NCBI GenBank assembly: GCA_038025085.1
Contig: CM076141.1
Span: 12,836,001-12,900,000, forward strand
Direction: 5' to 3'
DNA length: 64,000 bases
From: Tetragonia tetragonoides
Taxonomy: Eukaryota > Streptophyta > Magnoliopsida > Caryophyllales > Aizoaceae
The translations under genes and the position numbers were made by a program. The notes under the pieces are model-generated. The model did not search any database. It worked only from the letters and a program-made list of their open reading frames with translations, and was not told where the DNA came from. This document shows, piece by piece, positions 1-11,833 of this stretch (within the stretch, counting starts at the first letter, position 1; every line of letters starts with the position of its first letter).

Positions 1-411
1 AAGGCCTTTCTTGGGGCTGACCGGTACAGTCTAGAGGTGTCAGCTCCACAAAGGTATCCGCAAGAAAAGATACATAATCCCTGAGTAATTCACATATGCA
101 AGTTTGTGATTTTCATGGTTTTAGAGAAGGTAAGAGCTGTCAATTGCTTAGCATAAATTGCTCCATACACAAAAACATAGTCCTCCAATAAGGTTTAATA
201 TACTACTGTTGTCTTTCAATGATGGAAACGAGAATCTTAATGCCAGGTGCCAAATGTGCCATTACGAGAATCTAAGCAACTGTTTCTTCCAACTAATCAA
301 GATTGGGTATCCTCACTGACATACTAGTGTGCTCATTATGAAGCCACAGAATACACCCCTCCTCAGAGAGGAGGGGGGGGGGGGGGGGAAGAAGAAAACT
401 GTACGCCAGAA

Positions 412-1375
412 TCACGCCTGATAAACCTGAGGAAGCTGAAGCCCTACACTCGCAGCCGATTTTCCGAGCGTCCTTTTCATCTCTTCTGATCTATCTATAG
501 CAATGTTGTAAAAGAACAGTAGTTCCTGCAAAAGCCATGAGAGATTCAACTTTCAAGATCGGATACAATACAGAGATCAGTGTGTTACTATCGCCCACCA
601 GCAGTAAAATAAACTCAAAAAACAATGAATGTTTTGAGTAGCCAAATCAACTAGGGCACAAAGACTCAACATCAAATTTCTGATAAATCCTCAAATTATG
701 TTCGACTTGAATAAAGTACATATGCTGCCAAAATACAGCACAGCAAACACAGTGCCAGACTCAAACCTGAATCTGCATGGTTGATGTCCGAGGACAGAGC
801 AGTTGTGAATTCAACGGGAGCAGAACGGCTTAATTTCACATGCTCTAGTTTCAACAACAAAACTTTACAGGGGGCAATTCATTGAATGATGCCACTGCCC
901 CTCAAAATGAAAAACAACTGACCAAACCACAAGCGCTCTAGGTGGCTTTGAACACTGGGCTGCATATGCTTCTGCTTAGTAATTTAAATCAAATCATCAA
1001 TTGTACATGCAAGGAAACTCAAACTATGTTCCATGCAAATTCTACTTTCTAGGCCACAGCCCAAAAAATTCTGCAAATGACATAATCACGATGAAAATTA
1101 TGAGTGACAATGGTGGGAAACTGTTAAAATTCATTGAAAGAAAAAACAAAGAGTACCTTTTGATGGTGCACGCTGTTAAGCATGTAAGTGTAATCACTAG
1201 CAAGCTTGAGTTTATTCTGGATAGACGATGGATCCGACAATCCACGGTTCTTTTGGAACTCTTCTGTTATAAAATTGCTAAAGTGCCGCTTATAATCTTC
1301 CTGTCCAATGTGCTTCTTCACAGATTTCAGAAGATGCCTATAAACTTTTGCAGCATGCAAGGCTTCTGAACCCAT
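412..1375 (-). CDS. LYR-motif (Complex1_LYR-like) small mitochondrial-type protein, two coding exons
   Basis: The two coding exons are 1157-1375 and 412-525, joined by a GT-AG intron (donor CAAAAG|GTACTC, acceptor CTGCAG|GAACTA). They give a 110-residue protein. The start is the ATG at 1375 and the stop is TGA at 412-414. The N-terminal helix carries a degenerate LYR tripeptide, VYR at residues 11-13, followed by a basic helix (LLKSVKKH) and the stretch LSDPSSIQNKLKLASDYT. The C-terminus ends in GKSAASVGLQLPQVYQA. LYR proteins are small helical adaptors that bind acyl carrier protein and help assemble respiratory complexes or Fe-S clusters in mitochondria. I recall a close Arabidopsis relative annotated as a LYR family Fe/S biogenesis protein, but the specific partner of this subgroup is unknown to me. 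A 5' UTR intron and a TATA box near 4130 are inferred upstream. Both splice sites keep frame and length is normal, so I see no sign of decay. Confidence 0.85.
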
Positions 1376-4040
1376 TGTCTATTAAGAATTTCTTTCTAGA
1401 AGAAAGAAACATGCTTTTTCAAATCTTGCATCCTGACAAAATATGGCACTGGCAGCCAATCTTTCAATACAGATGCATATCATCTAACACAGTTGCGGAC
1501 TTTGCTTGTTCTATCCTCTGCAATATGCACTACATGAGCTTAACTAACTAGAAAAGATGAATTTCTTGTAATGACTGTAAGACTCAATCTATAACCTACC
1601 AAAAGGAAATGTATAACCTACTAATGAAGTGGCAACAGCAACATCCCATGAATTGTATCCATCACCTGAATGCATTTTGGCAACTAAGTAATTTTGACAG
1701 TAGACCAATCTAATCTCCAAATTGATGCATGTGTGCTGTGCAATTTGATTAGCAAAAACTATCCTACATACTCTACTTATCAGCACAGAATAAGAATAAA
1801 AATCTGATTAACCAACAACGTTGAAGTACAGCAAAAAGATAGAGGAGTGCAAAATTGTCAAAATTTGAAAGTTAGAAAAGGAAATCCAAACCACCTAATG
1901 AGCTTGAGAAAATCCAGAGCAAACAGAAAACAGTGACACAAATGGAGCATCGCCATTAGTTATTTACGTTCCTCGAACTTTTCATTCAAAGTAAGTACAC
2001 TTGTTGGATCCTTGGACACCAAGATTTGTCTAGAAACCTCAAACTAGACTAAAGCAAGGGAAATCCCTTGAAATAGATGAGCCCTATTCTAGGACCACGC
2101 CTATACTGATCCTTGTTCCTGAGTTCAAGTAACATAGATGGTGAAAGCATCCTCTTTTGCTTGCATGAGCCTGTCCATGACACAGAACATTCCATGATGG
2201 ACTCTGCTTGTGACTATTAACACCCGTACTAACAGCACAAAATCCAGTAACAAAAATAAGGATATTGATCTTAGCCAGAAGCAGCAGTAAGGTAGAGGAC
2301 GGAAACCCCTACTGCAAAGTGCAGGATGCTCAAATACTTGCTGGCTTCTCACTCTACAAGGGCTTGGTTTCAGATGCCAATAAGAAGGCCATGGTCACAC
2401 TGGTCTCTACTACTACAGCTCATGCCTAGTTCAGCTTTTCCCTCCTTTGTTTGGCACACTTTAACACCCCCCCCCCCCCGCACCCCATTTCCCAAAGGTT
2501 TAATGTAATACAATAACAACCTGTGTTAGTTTTAAACTCTCAATAAAAATATTGATCCTGAGCACTAGTATATATATGTGTCATTTGAGCACTTCAAATT
2601 AGACTTGAACCAAGGCAAGTTCCCAAGAATAGTCAATAGACGAGCCTGATCCTTGAATTCACGCCTGTACCAATCCTTGTCCCTGATTCCAAGTAGATAG
2701 CTATGAATCACGGTAGTGGTGGAAAAATGGTTTTAAAAAATTGAAAAGAAATTAGATTAGGAGGATGGGAACCAGCCATACAGGTCAGACGGAAATCGTA
2801 CAATTGAAAAGTTCAAGAGTACAAAGTACAAACATGAAACTATTGCACAATTTTCCACTAAGCTAGCTTCGGTCTTCAGCAGTTCGCTATATCAGCATCT
2901 AAAAATCAGAAAACTAGAGCATAGAGGTTTGCAGGTCATTAAATTCACATTAAGAAATCAATAACACCATTCCAATACAGATAAGTTTAGTTTCTGAATT
3001 TAGCAACTAAAGGGAAGTTTGTTCACACGGAGTAAAGACAAATGAGGGAAAACGGAAGTAAATGATTATCATTAGGGGGTGTTTGGATGTTGGCTTGTGG
3101 GGTGGCTTTTGGCAAAATCGGATGTTTGACCAGTCCACCATCCAATATTGGTGTTTGGATGTTAGCTAATGAGATTGGCTTTTGGGTTCCCACAAGTCAA
3201 CTTTTGAAAAGCCAAGGAGGTTGGCTTATAGGTATTGGCTGGTGGCATTAATGTAGTCGAATGACATGATAGTCCAAGACTTGCAATTATTTACTACCTA
3301 TGCCATCAAATTCCTCAATCATATGAATGTCTTTATAGGTCATTTTACATAAAACCAACTAATGTTACCAGCCAATGTTACCAAACATCTCTTTTCAGAC
3401 ATCCAATGTTACCAGCCGGTCAAATCAGCTAACAATATCAGCCATCAACCACCAGCCACCAGCCATCAGCCAACAGCTAATGTTACCAGCCAATTGCCAA
3501 ACAGGGCCTAGGACTACATACACTCGAATACTGTCTATCCAATGTCAACTTCGACCCCATTTTCCTATTTAATTCAATTCTTCTAGAATCTGTTGATTCT
3601 TCTGTTCTTGGCCAAGAAAAATGAGAAATCATGCTATTATGCTTATTGCTTGCTATTGTTAAATCTAGGTGAAGGGTAATCAAACAAACTATTTGGTTCA
3701 GTTCAGCTTGGATTTACAAGTAATTCAACAACACCCAAAATACCCACTTCAGAGATAGAAAAATCAAAGTCAAAATGTTTGCTTAAACAGAAACAACAAT
3801 TAAACTCATCCAACTACTCAACAAAATGCCCCACTAAAGGTGAATGTTTCTAACAAAATCAAACCTTGTGCATCAGATATACATGTAGTGGACCAAAAGC
3901 CCCATATAAAAATAAATGCATTCAATTTGAGCTTTTAACATCTTGCAAAAACCCTAAATGCGAAAATCAAAATCAACCCACAAGAAATAGGGAAGAGAAC
4001 AAGAGAATTGCGATGACATAAAACGGAAAAATATGTTTAC
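1376..4040 (-). other. Inferred 5'-UTR intron of the LYR gene, non-coding
   Basis: No coding exon is recognisable here. On the minus strand a good donor (GATCAG|GTAAAC) lies at 4041/4040, next to a GAGA-rich leader. An acceptor-like site lies just upstream of the start codon at 1375. I infer one long leader intron. It contains a MITE at 3073-3510 and a run of C at about 2466-2479. This is an inference from splice motifs only. Confidence 0.45.
3073..3510. mobile_element. MITE with imperfect terminal inverted repeats
   Basis: The left end reads TAGGGGGTGTTTGG. The right end, reverse-complemented, reads TAGGCCCTGTTTGG, so 11 of 14 positions match. The interior has inverted copies of 'ttggctggt' and 'accagcca' words, as expected of a fold-back element. 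The GTGTTTGG terminal motif is common in plant hAT/Harbinger-type MITEs. A TA (or TTA-like) duplication may flank it, but I cannot fix the superfamily. Confidence 0.6.
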
Positions 4041-4129
4041 CTGATCCGAATTGAGATAGAGCAACGAGAATATCAAGTGGAGAGAGAAAAATGAAGGAAA
4101 TGAAATAGGGGATTCGGGAGAAGACAATA

Positions 4130-4136
4130 CTATATA
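4130..4136 (-). promoter_or_regulatory. TATA box of the LYR gene
   Basis: The minus strand reads TATATAG here. It lies about 30 bp upstream of a pyrimidine-rich leader exon (about 4041-4100) that ends in a consensus splice donor. This suits the promoter of the LYR gene. The Mutator-like element at 4255-5272 begins only about 115 bp further upstream. Confidence 0.5.
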
Positions 4137-4254
4137 CTGGGCAGCATGTCTTTTTGCTAAAAGTTCAAGGGTACATTTGGGAAATTGCAAAGTTACATTT
4201 AGAAAAGATCATTGTGTAACGAAACCATTCAGGAGGAGCTTCAAATTATATTTT

Positions 4255-5272
4255 GGATTTTTTGTGCGGAACTATCTTGTTTGGGGTGTCATTTGTGATT
4301 TACTACCTTAAAAGGTTTTTTTTTTGTGGGGAACTACCTTAGAAAGCCAAAAAGTTTGTTGACCACTACCCTTGACCATATTTTCGGGTATAATTTTCTT
4401 AAAACCCCAAAATACCCTCACGTGAGGCTCACGTGATCTTTTAAATGAAACGCCAAGAACTGTTTGAAGAGAAAAAAGAAACGCCAAGAACTCACCAAAT
4501 CGCAACAACAAGCAATTCTTCATTGCAAATACGTAAAAACAATTTTACAGATCAGAAACAATTGCAAATTTGTTGCGCTTATACATTGTTCATGATTCAA
4601 CTGTTTTTCAATCCTTCTTGGTTTGAATTTCTCCAAATTTAATAGCATTTGACTAATTCAAGTTCAATTGATCTCCCAAAATTCAACAAAAAGCAGTTTC
4701 TAGGTTTTCGGTTAATTGATTGATTCAGATTTCATAGAGAGAGAGAGCAGCGCAATGCAGAGCCGGTTACCGAGTCACCGGCAGGTAATTAACCTCTTGT
4801 TCTCATATTTGTATAATTTATAGTTCTCAAAATTTTCTTATTTTCTTATTTTCTTATGATGGAAATCCCCAAAATCATAAGCATAAACCCTAATTTTCGA
4901 TTTTCGAACAAATTAAAACTATTTTAAAAAAAAATCCAGCATAATCTCATACCTTTTAGAGAATCACTCGTCAATTCTGGGATTGTCTCGTCAATTTTGC
5001 AAAAGAGAAGAATGAGAGAGAACTTGAGGAGATCCTTCAATGGAGGTTTGGAGAACCAAATTGTAAAGAACGTGGTCTGTGAGGGGAAGAAAGGAAACTT
5101 GATCACGTGAGGGTCATGTGAGGGTGTTTTGGGGATTATACCCGAAAATTTGGTCAAGGGTAGTGGTCAACAAACTTTTTGGCTTTCTAAGGTAGTTCCC
5201 CACAAAAAAAAACTTTTAAGGTAGTAAGTCACAAATGACACCCCAAACAAGGTAGTTCCGCACAAAAAATCC
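4255..5272. mobile_element. Non-autonomous Mutator-like element (MULE) with ~185-bp inverted repeats and 9-bp TSD
   Basis: The two ends are long inverted repeats (about 4255-4440 and 5100-5272), both starting GGATTTTTTGTGCGGAACTA. They are highly similar over roughly 185 bp, with small indels in the T-runs. The element is flanked by a perfect 9-bp duplication, TTATATTTT, at 4246-4254 and 5273-5281. Long inverted repeats plus a 9-bp TSD are the hallmark of the Mutator superfamily. No transposase is present. The interior (about 4440-5100) is unrelated to the repeats and carries a short exon-like stretch at 4755-4784. Insertion just upstream of the LYR gene's TATA box could affect its expression. 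Confidence 0.85.
4755..4784 (+). other. Exon-like stretch inside the MULE (possible captured first exon)
   Basis: Inside the element, a GA-rich leader-like stretch (about 4735-4754) is followed by an ATG and ten codons (MQSRLPSHRQ). A consensus splice donor follows directly (GGCAG|GTAATT). Base composition is locally more GC-rich than the surroundings. This looks like the 5' end of a host gene carried by the transposon, but I cannot name the source gene. Confidence 0.3.
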
Positions 5273-5281
5273 TTATATTTT

Positions 5282-6377
5282 CTGTTCGTAAGAAGAAAAA
5301 AAAAAGAAGATTAAAAGGAGGGGATTATGCAGCCTCCATGAAGAGTTTAGTTGCGAGATGTGCAATGCAATAATCAGGTCTCAAATTTGGGACCTTTTGT
5401 TCACGATCCTCGATATTACTCTTATAAATCCGCCATTTATTATTACGCCATTAAATTTAAATTTCAACCATACATGTTCAATTTGTTTTAATAGTTGCCA
5501 TATCTTCATAATTTATTGGTTGTAATCTTGTAGACTTTGTAGTTGGCTAGTTGCTTTTCTTAATTCTCTTTTTCCTTTTATAGTTTAGTTGTTGTGTTTG
5601 TTTAGCACTTTCTTTAAAGTTATATACTTGTGTATGTTGTATCCAGTAAACAATTAAACTCAAAAGATGTTCGAATTGGGAAAATATCGTACGGGAATTT
5701 CGAGCAAAGACGATGATATTTTTTGGATACGGAAAACTACTATGTTGTCTCTGCTATACTCGCGAAAAGGAGGGAGAAATGATCGAAGAAGAAGTTAAAC
5801 GAGAAGATCAAGAAATTCTTCCGCTTAGGCATGTCGTCTTAGCTAGACTAGCTATTTGACGGACTATGATTCATACTCTCTGCTGGATGGATAAGGAGTT
5901 AGGACTATGTTTCGTTATTAGTAGTACTACTCTTTTTTCTGATTGCGAATGATCAGTTCAGTTCACAATAATATGCGGCTGTAAACTAAACCAATTGCCA
6001 GTTTACCTTCTTTTGTTAGCTTAGGCTATTTGATTGACTTCTTGTTTGATTGCAACAGAATTTCAGGAGTTCAGTTTTTTTCACCCATTGTGATCGAAGT
6101 TCAGTTCTTGAATTTGTTTCAAACCTGAACAAACTGGCAAATTTGCTTCAAGACGGGCATCATAAAAAATGAGCGAGGTTGAGATGCGGTATTCATATTC
6201 TTGATGTAGCAGCTTTAGATATATTCACAAATCGCTCCAGAAGGAGCTTACTAGCAGTGAACCCAACCAGTAGTCCAGTACTGTATGTTGGGGAAGAAAT
6301 AGGAAAAAAAATGAAACAATTACATCTCTATAGCCCCTCTCTTATTGAATAAAAGGGGAAAAAATAAATTGAGTCAC
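5282..6377. other. Intergenic region and 3' UTR of the kinase gene
   Basis: No coding potential is seen on either strand. The part next to 6378 is the kinase 3' UTR on the minus strand; an AATAAG-type poly(A) signal lies about 30-40 bp past the stop. The rest is AT-rich sequence without clear repeats. Confidence 0.5.
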
Positions 6378-9300
6378 TCAGATGTAATGACCCTGTTGGA
6401 GGGGGGTTGACATTGCTAGTAACGGACCATCTAAAATACCCGGCTGCAATGACGAGAGTCCGAATCCTCCTGAATGTGGAACTCCCATAGGCGGGTGCGT
6501 AATTGAACTGCCACAAGGGAGATTGCTGTCAGTACAAATCAAACATGATTAAGGTAAGAAAGTTACAAAACTTAAAGAAAATTAAACATGTAACATTTCA
6601 GATTACAGTTACAATAGGATCAGCAACATATACTGATCAAATCAGATACACTGCTATGAGGATCGTTATACATACAAAATTTCACGGGGAAGGTAAATGA
6701 CAAGTTGCCATGAACTCACCTGAATGAAAGAGACAAGGATGATTCGACGGGAGGAGTCATCCCATTTCGGCTAGGTGAGAAAAGCGACCAGAAAACTGGA
6801 AGAAAGAGATTCATCATTTGTCAGTTGGTATTAAAATCCCGAGAGAAGATTACCTTCTACACAAACAATTTCCATGGGAAGTTTTGGTTCTAATCCCATC
6901 CAATATTGTTTTCCCCCATTATCCTATTACAGTTGAAGCTGGAACGTCAACAACAAGAGCTAATACTAAGTGTTCACTTACTTCCCAATAATACCAACAT
7001 TAGATTCATTCCTCTCAACATTTTTCTTCAACTGTGAATCATGTTGACATGAGATGGGACATTATTTGAGACATATCTTAATCTTTCTTTTATTCCATTT
7101 TTTGAACCACTGAGACAAGGGAACAAACTATAGAGCAGCGAGTCCATAGTGAAGACCAGAATTACCTGACTGCTCAGGGTGATCCTGGAAACCAGAGCAG
7201 AACAATATATCCTGCAAAGTCAAGTTTGTAACAATTAGGGTTAAGCAGAAAGTAGATTATTTTAGGTCAAATATACAACTGACAAACACTATGTTAACTG
7301 TTAAGCACAAGCAGCTTAGTTATATCCCTAAAACTAACTAACCTGTCCTGTGCTTCGAGATACACTAGGTCTCATATCTGCAGTAAGCAATTACATAACA
7401 AAGTTTAGTATTCAAAGAACAGGGACCACAAAGCACCAACTGACAAACACATACAAAAACAGATAATACCATAATATAGATAAAATATAATTCGAAGATT
7501 GAGTGCCGCAGTTTCACAATATTATACCTCAAACCTAGATAATCATCAAGCAATAACATTTTACTAGCAAACTTTAAGATAATAGCAGGAGAACGGAATC
7601 ATATGAAACGTTGATGGTCAACCAGCTAGATATGTCACCCCTGCTTATCCATTTGTGAAGTTGCACAGAAAGCAGTCTTTAACCAGATAATTATGGGTAG
7701 TGGAAGGTAAAACAATCCACAGCCGAAAAAAATAAAGCTTAAAGCTGCTGAAAACAAATAACCATCAGCGCATTTAGTAATTATAGCCAATCCAACCATT
7801 AAGCAACAATCAAAGTGATGCACAATATTGATTGGCATGGGTCTCAATTCTTTTCGCTAGTTAACACAGCTGATTTTGGCTCTAAAGGTACCCAATAGTT
7901 GTTGTCAAGAAGCATAGAAGGAGACATAACATATCTCAGAGTCTGCAATCATCACCAGAAACACAATATCTTGAGAAAGGCATAGAAGTCTAACCCAAAT
8001 TAGAAACGCTAGGGTTCACAGCCAATGTCAAACCAAGGAAACAATCATCTGACTTGCTATCAAAGTCCCACAAGTTCAGTTCAAGGTTTGGTTTTGTTCC
8101 TGTTGAAAAGAAGGTTGATTAAAAGTTATTGAAAGGAACCATTTTAGAGGCAGTATAGATGATGTATAAAGAAAGGTGATCGCAATTCTTACCTATGCTC
8201 TTTGGCTTATCCTGGAGGGTGTCATTAATTGGTCGTGGGACCCATGTACTAACCTGCCATTTGATAATGTTAGGGAAGGTAATATATTAATAGCGAGGAA
8301 AGCTCTTACTAACTTCAATTCACATACATGGAAGAATGGATGCTGCAGTGCCTGTTCTGCAGTTGGCCTCTTGAGTGGATCCCAAGAGCAAAGTCTCTGT
8401 TGAGTCAAGCAAAACACCAAGTTTTCATAACATGATCAAAAATTCAATAGAAACAAGGGCAAATAACCAAAAACGAAAGGCACATGCCACTGCCAGTGAT
8501 ATATATGTTTACACATACACTGATGAGATCAATAGCCTCCCAGCTAGCATTTGGGATGATTTCTGACAGATTGGCAGACAACATCTGAGAACACACAAAA
8601 TTCAAAAGATGTGAGGAAAAATCAATGGGGCAAAACCACAAAATACAACTTCAAATGAAAAAGTAACAAGTCATCACACATATCACACCTCTGAGTAACT
8701 TATATTGATTAACTGTGTGATGTTCTTAGCTTCAGGAAAAGCAGTCCAGTCTGGCGCACCAAGGACACAGCATATTTTGTACAGTTGATCTGTTTCACTG
8801 CTCATCGAAAGCAACATACATTAGCAAAAAATCAGCTGCTGCAAAAAGTAATCATAAAATGCAAAGTATAAAATCTGATCAAGTTTTAACCCAAACAAGA
8901 TGCAAGTGTAATGGCATGATGCATCTCATTATCGCCCGGTAATAACTATAAACCAAATTTTTATATGACAGGAGGGGACCAGATTTTATCAATGACATCC
9001 AAAAAGGTCATACTTCTTGTAAAACAAAACCTTTGCAGCTGTTTCGGGAATTATCAAAGGCAAGGCATCTATCTTGCAAACTAAATAAATAGGATGCACA
9101 AGACAACCCTCTCATACAAGTAGATAATTAACAGGAAGGGGAACAAGTATTAGTTTCTCCAACAGCAAAGATCATTTTACAAAGCATATGCCCAAACAGA
9201 AACCAATAGGAATGGAAAAGGTCTAAATCAAATTCCATGGCTGTCAGAACATAGTATATTAGGATTAAGCCAGACATTACCTTTCTCCAGGAAAAATTGG

Positions 9301-11833
9301 ACACGATGTGAAAAGTTCCGCAAGTATTGCACCAACTGCCCACATATCTGCAACAGTATCCATTCATTAGTACCTTACAAGGAAATGAACCAATAAACAT
9401 AGACCTAATAGATAGCAATCACCATTTGTTCAAATTTAGTGAAGTAAGGCAACAGTTCAGTATGCATTCATGCATAGGGAAGCAGCTAAGAGCTTTTCTT
9501 TTGTTTTTGGAGGGGAAGCTAAGAGCTTTTCTTTTGTTTTTGGAGGGGAAGCTAAGAGCTGTCGCTAAGGACAAATGCATATACATAAACCAAATACCCA
9601 AAAGGAACTTAATTTCACAGAAGTTGAGTTCCAGTGCTGAAATGACAAGATTTTAAATTAGGAGATTTGTATAGTTCTGCATAATTACCATTTACTAACA
9701 TGGGAGTGCCATGGTGAATTGGTGATTCACACTCACCGCATAATTGAGGAGTGTAGAGAGGCCTTGCTGCATTCTACACTTGATGTTGGTGGGGGGTTTT
9801 TTTTTTTTGGTTATTTTTTATGATGATGATAGATGCATTGTATGGAGACTGGACAGAGGGGAGGGTGAAACAGAAAGATGACATACCAATTGCAGGTGTA
9901 TATGACGAAGACTGTAATAGAACTTCTGGGGCGCGATACCTAGCAAAGAACCATCCAAAGCTATGAGATGATATACACAACTTATATGCATAGACAAATG
10001 TGAACACGCATTAGAAATCACATGCGATGTAGCACTGGAGGCCCTTTGTGCACGCGCATGTGTCCACATAGATAAAGGGGGAGTGACAAAGAACTCACCA
10101 GCGTGTAGAAACGTAATCAGTATAAGGAGGACTTGATGAAAGTTCTCTTGCAAGTCCAAAGTCAGCTATTTTGATGACATCAGTTGTCACCAGCAGATTC
10201 TCTTTGAAGGACGAAAAACAAAAGAATATTATAAGGAATGTGAAAAAATGGAATATGTAATGAATAGACCAAATTAAAAAAAAATAAAAATAAATAAAAA
10301 AATAAAAAAGCTGTTATATCACTAAGGAACGACCAAACTTCGTACCAGGTTTGAGATCCCGATGAAAGTATCCGTTCCTATGCATGTGTGCAAGCCCTTG
10401 AAGAACCTGAGTTAAAAAGTTTCTTATCTCTTCTTCCGAAAATGGTCTTTGCCGCTCCTTCATTGTTTGATACAGGTTATGTTCCTACAGGGTTTCCCAA
10501 AAACAATTATTTTTCTTGAGATCAAGATTTTCTATAGACATATAATAATTAAATAAAAAATGCTACTTAAGCTGGTCGGTGATATAGAATCATCGATCCT
10601 CACCATATATTCAAAAATGAAGAATAGCTCATTATTCTCTCTCACAACTTCTTTCAGCTTTATGATGTTGGGATGACTCAATCTACAGAGAGACTGCAGA
10701 AAAAAAAGTAAGATAGCTTATCAGTCTTGCATGAATATACATTCGGGTACAAACACAACCCGCACTAAACATAACATCGACTACCTTTACTTCTCTCAAA
10801 TTTACACATTCATCCCAGAAGTAGAATTTCCTCTTCATTTTCTTGACAGCAACCTGTGAACAAATATCAGTCAGCTGATCAAGTCTGATGAAACCTCCTC
10901 AAAGCTATAAATATTTTAAGAGATCCAGGAAGCAGCAACAAGATGTGGATAAGTATAGAAGCTCCAAATGTTAGTACTAAATTAAAAGTAAAAGAAAATT
11001 GTTCCCAAAAAAACAGATGGGTGAGTAGTGTGCACCACTCGACAGTATAATGTCAAACAATCAACCATACAATTGCTTGAGCTATGTTTAAGAGTTAGAG
11101 GAACACAAGGTTTCGCAGTTCCAGTTTTTATGGAGAGTACAATCTCTAGCAGCATATTTAGAAGACACAAAACTAATGGATTTCTCCTGCTCCATATGTG
11201 ACACGTAGAAACTGAGAACTATGGTAACAAAATTCAACAGCTTCCTTACAGTCTCATATGTCTCCATATTGATAGCTTTATATACAGTTCCGCAAGTTCC
11301 GTCTCCAAGTTCCTTCAAGAGTTTATATCTGCACACAAGGACAAACAACTGATTATAACTTATATGTGGAGAATATCAAGTAGTTAGCTGATTTCTTCCA
11401 GTTTTACTCAATTCCAGCCCTTTGATTTTCTCTGTCCCAAAACCTATGTTAATAGAACTCGCCAGAAAGATTGGACTTGTTGGAACAGTCTGACATACCA
11501 ATATATAGACTTCCAAATGCATAGATTAAACTTTGTACTTCGTTTTTTTTCGGTTACAAATATTCTGAGCATTTTGCAGGAAATTTATGGCCAAAAGATT
11601 TGTAAGTCTTACTCCAAAAGGTCAAGTATGACAACCATAGCAGAACAAAGAAAGTATCATATTTAAAGCAAAACGCCCAAGCACTCATGTCCATTTAGGT
11701 GTCAGCTAAACATCTAACATGGATGCATCAAGCAAATCAGAAAGTTGGATTAAGAGAGCTCTAAACCATTTAATGTATGATGAAAGCATGGATGGAGGAA
11801 ATCAGATGCTGTCAAAAGCACTCACCTTTCCAT
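6378..11833 (-). CDS. MHK: MHK / CDKF-4-like serine/threonine protein kinase (CMGC, RCK/MAK family), 17 coding exons
   Basis: Coding exons, in transcript order: 11826-11833, 11250-11328, 10785-10853, 10604-10693, 10346-10484, 10099-10201, 9887-9939, 9281-9347, 8689-8797, 8519-8584, 8328-8396, 8193-8253, 7995-8099, 7343-7377, 7166-7211, 6720-6795, 6378-6525. All have GT-AG borders and matching phases. Together they give 440 residues, the length expected for plant MHK. Visible motifs: glycine loop GDGTCGTVY (11-19), catalytic lysine in VAVKK (K33), HRDLKPEN (123-130), DFG (142-144), activation-loop TDY (156-158), RWYRAPE, and [10 protein letters not shown]. The tail contains [19 protein letters not shown], a serine-rich [10 protein letters not shown] and a terminal LQQGHYI. 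The TDY motif links it to MAK/RCK and MAPK-like kinases. Its substrates are not evident from sequence. The first exon codes only Met-Glu and part of Arg, so the gene is easily mis-annotated. It is apparently intact. Confidence 0.93.
9484..9560. repeat. 33-bp tandem duplication in a kinase intron
   Basis: A 33-bp word containing AGCTAAGAGCTTTTC and TTTTTGGAGGGG is repeated twice, with a partial third copy. It sits in the intron between kinase exons 7 and 8 and does not touch splice sites. Confidence 0.8.

Noticed and set aside
360..390. G-run of 18 bases and other homopolymers (for example 18,917-18,930)
   Set aside because: Simple-sequence tracts without further context; length may also be affected by sequencing error.
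7850..7945. A short open stretch ending EKN-stop in a kinase intron, preceded by CAG
   Set aside because: Its phase does not fit the preceding kinase exon, whereas the exons at 7343-7377 and 7166-7211 fit in phase and match the known MHK tail.
9128..9418. Open frames that overlap single kinase exons and run into introns (also 8193-8420, 9774-10159, 11088-11348)
   Set aside because: They are exon fragments extended by chance. The spliced model explains the conserved parts.
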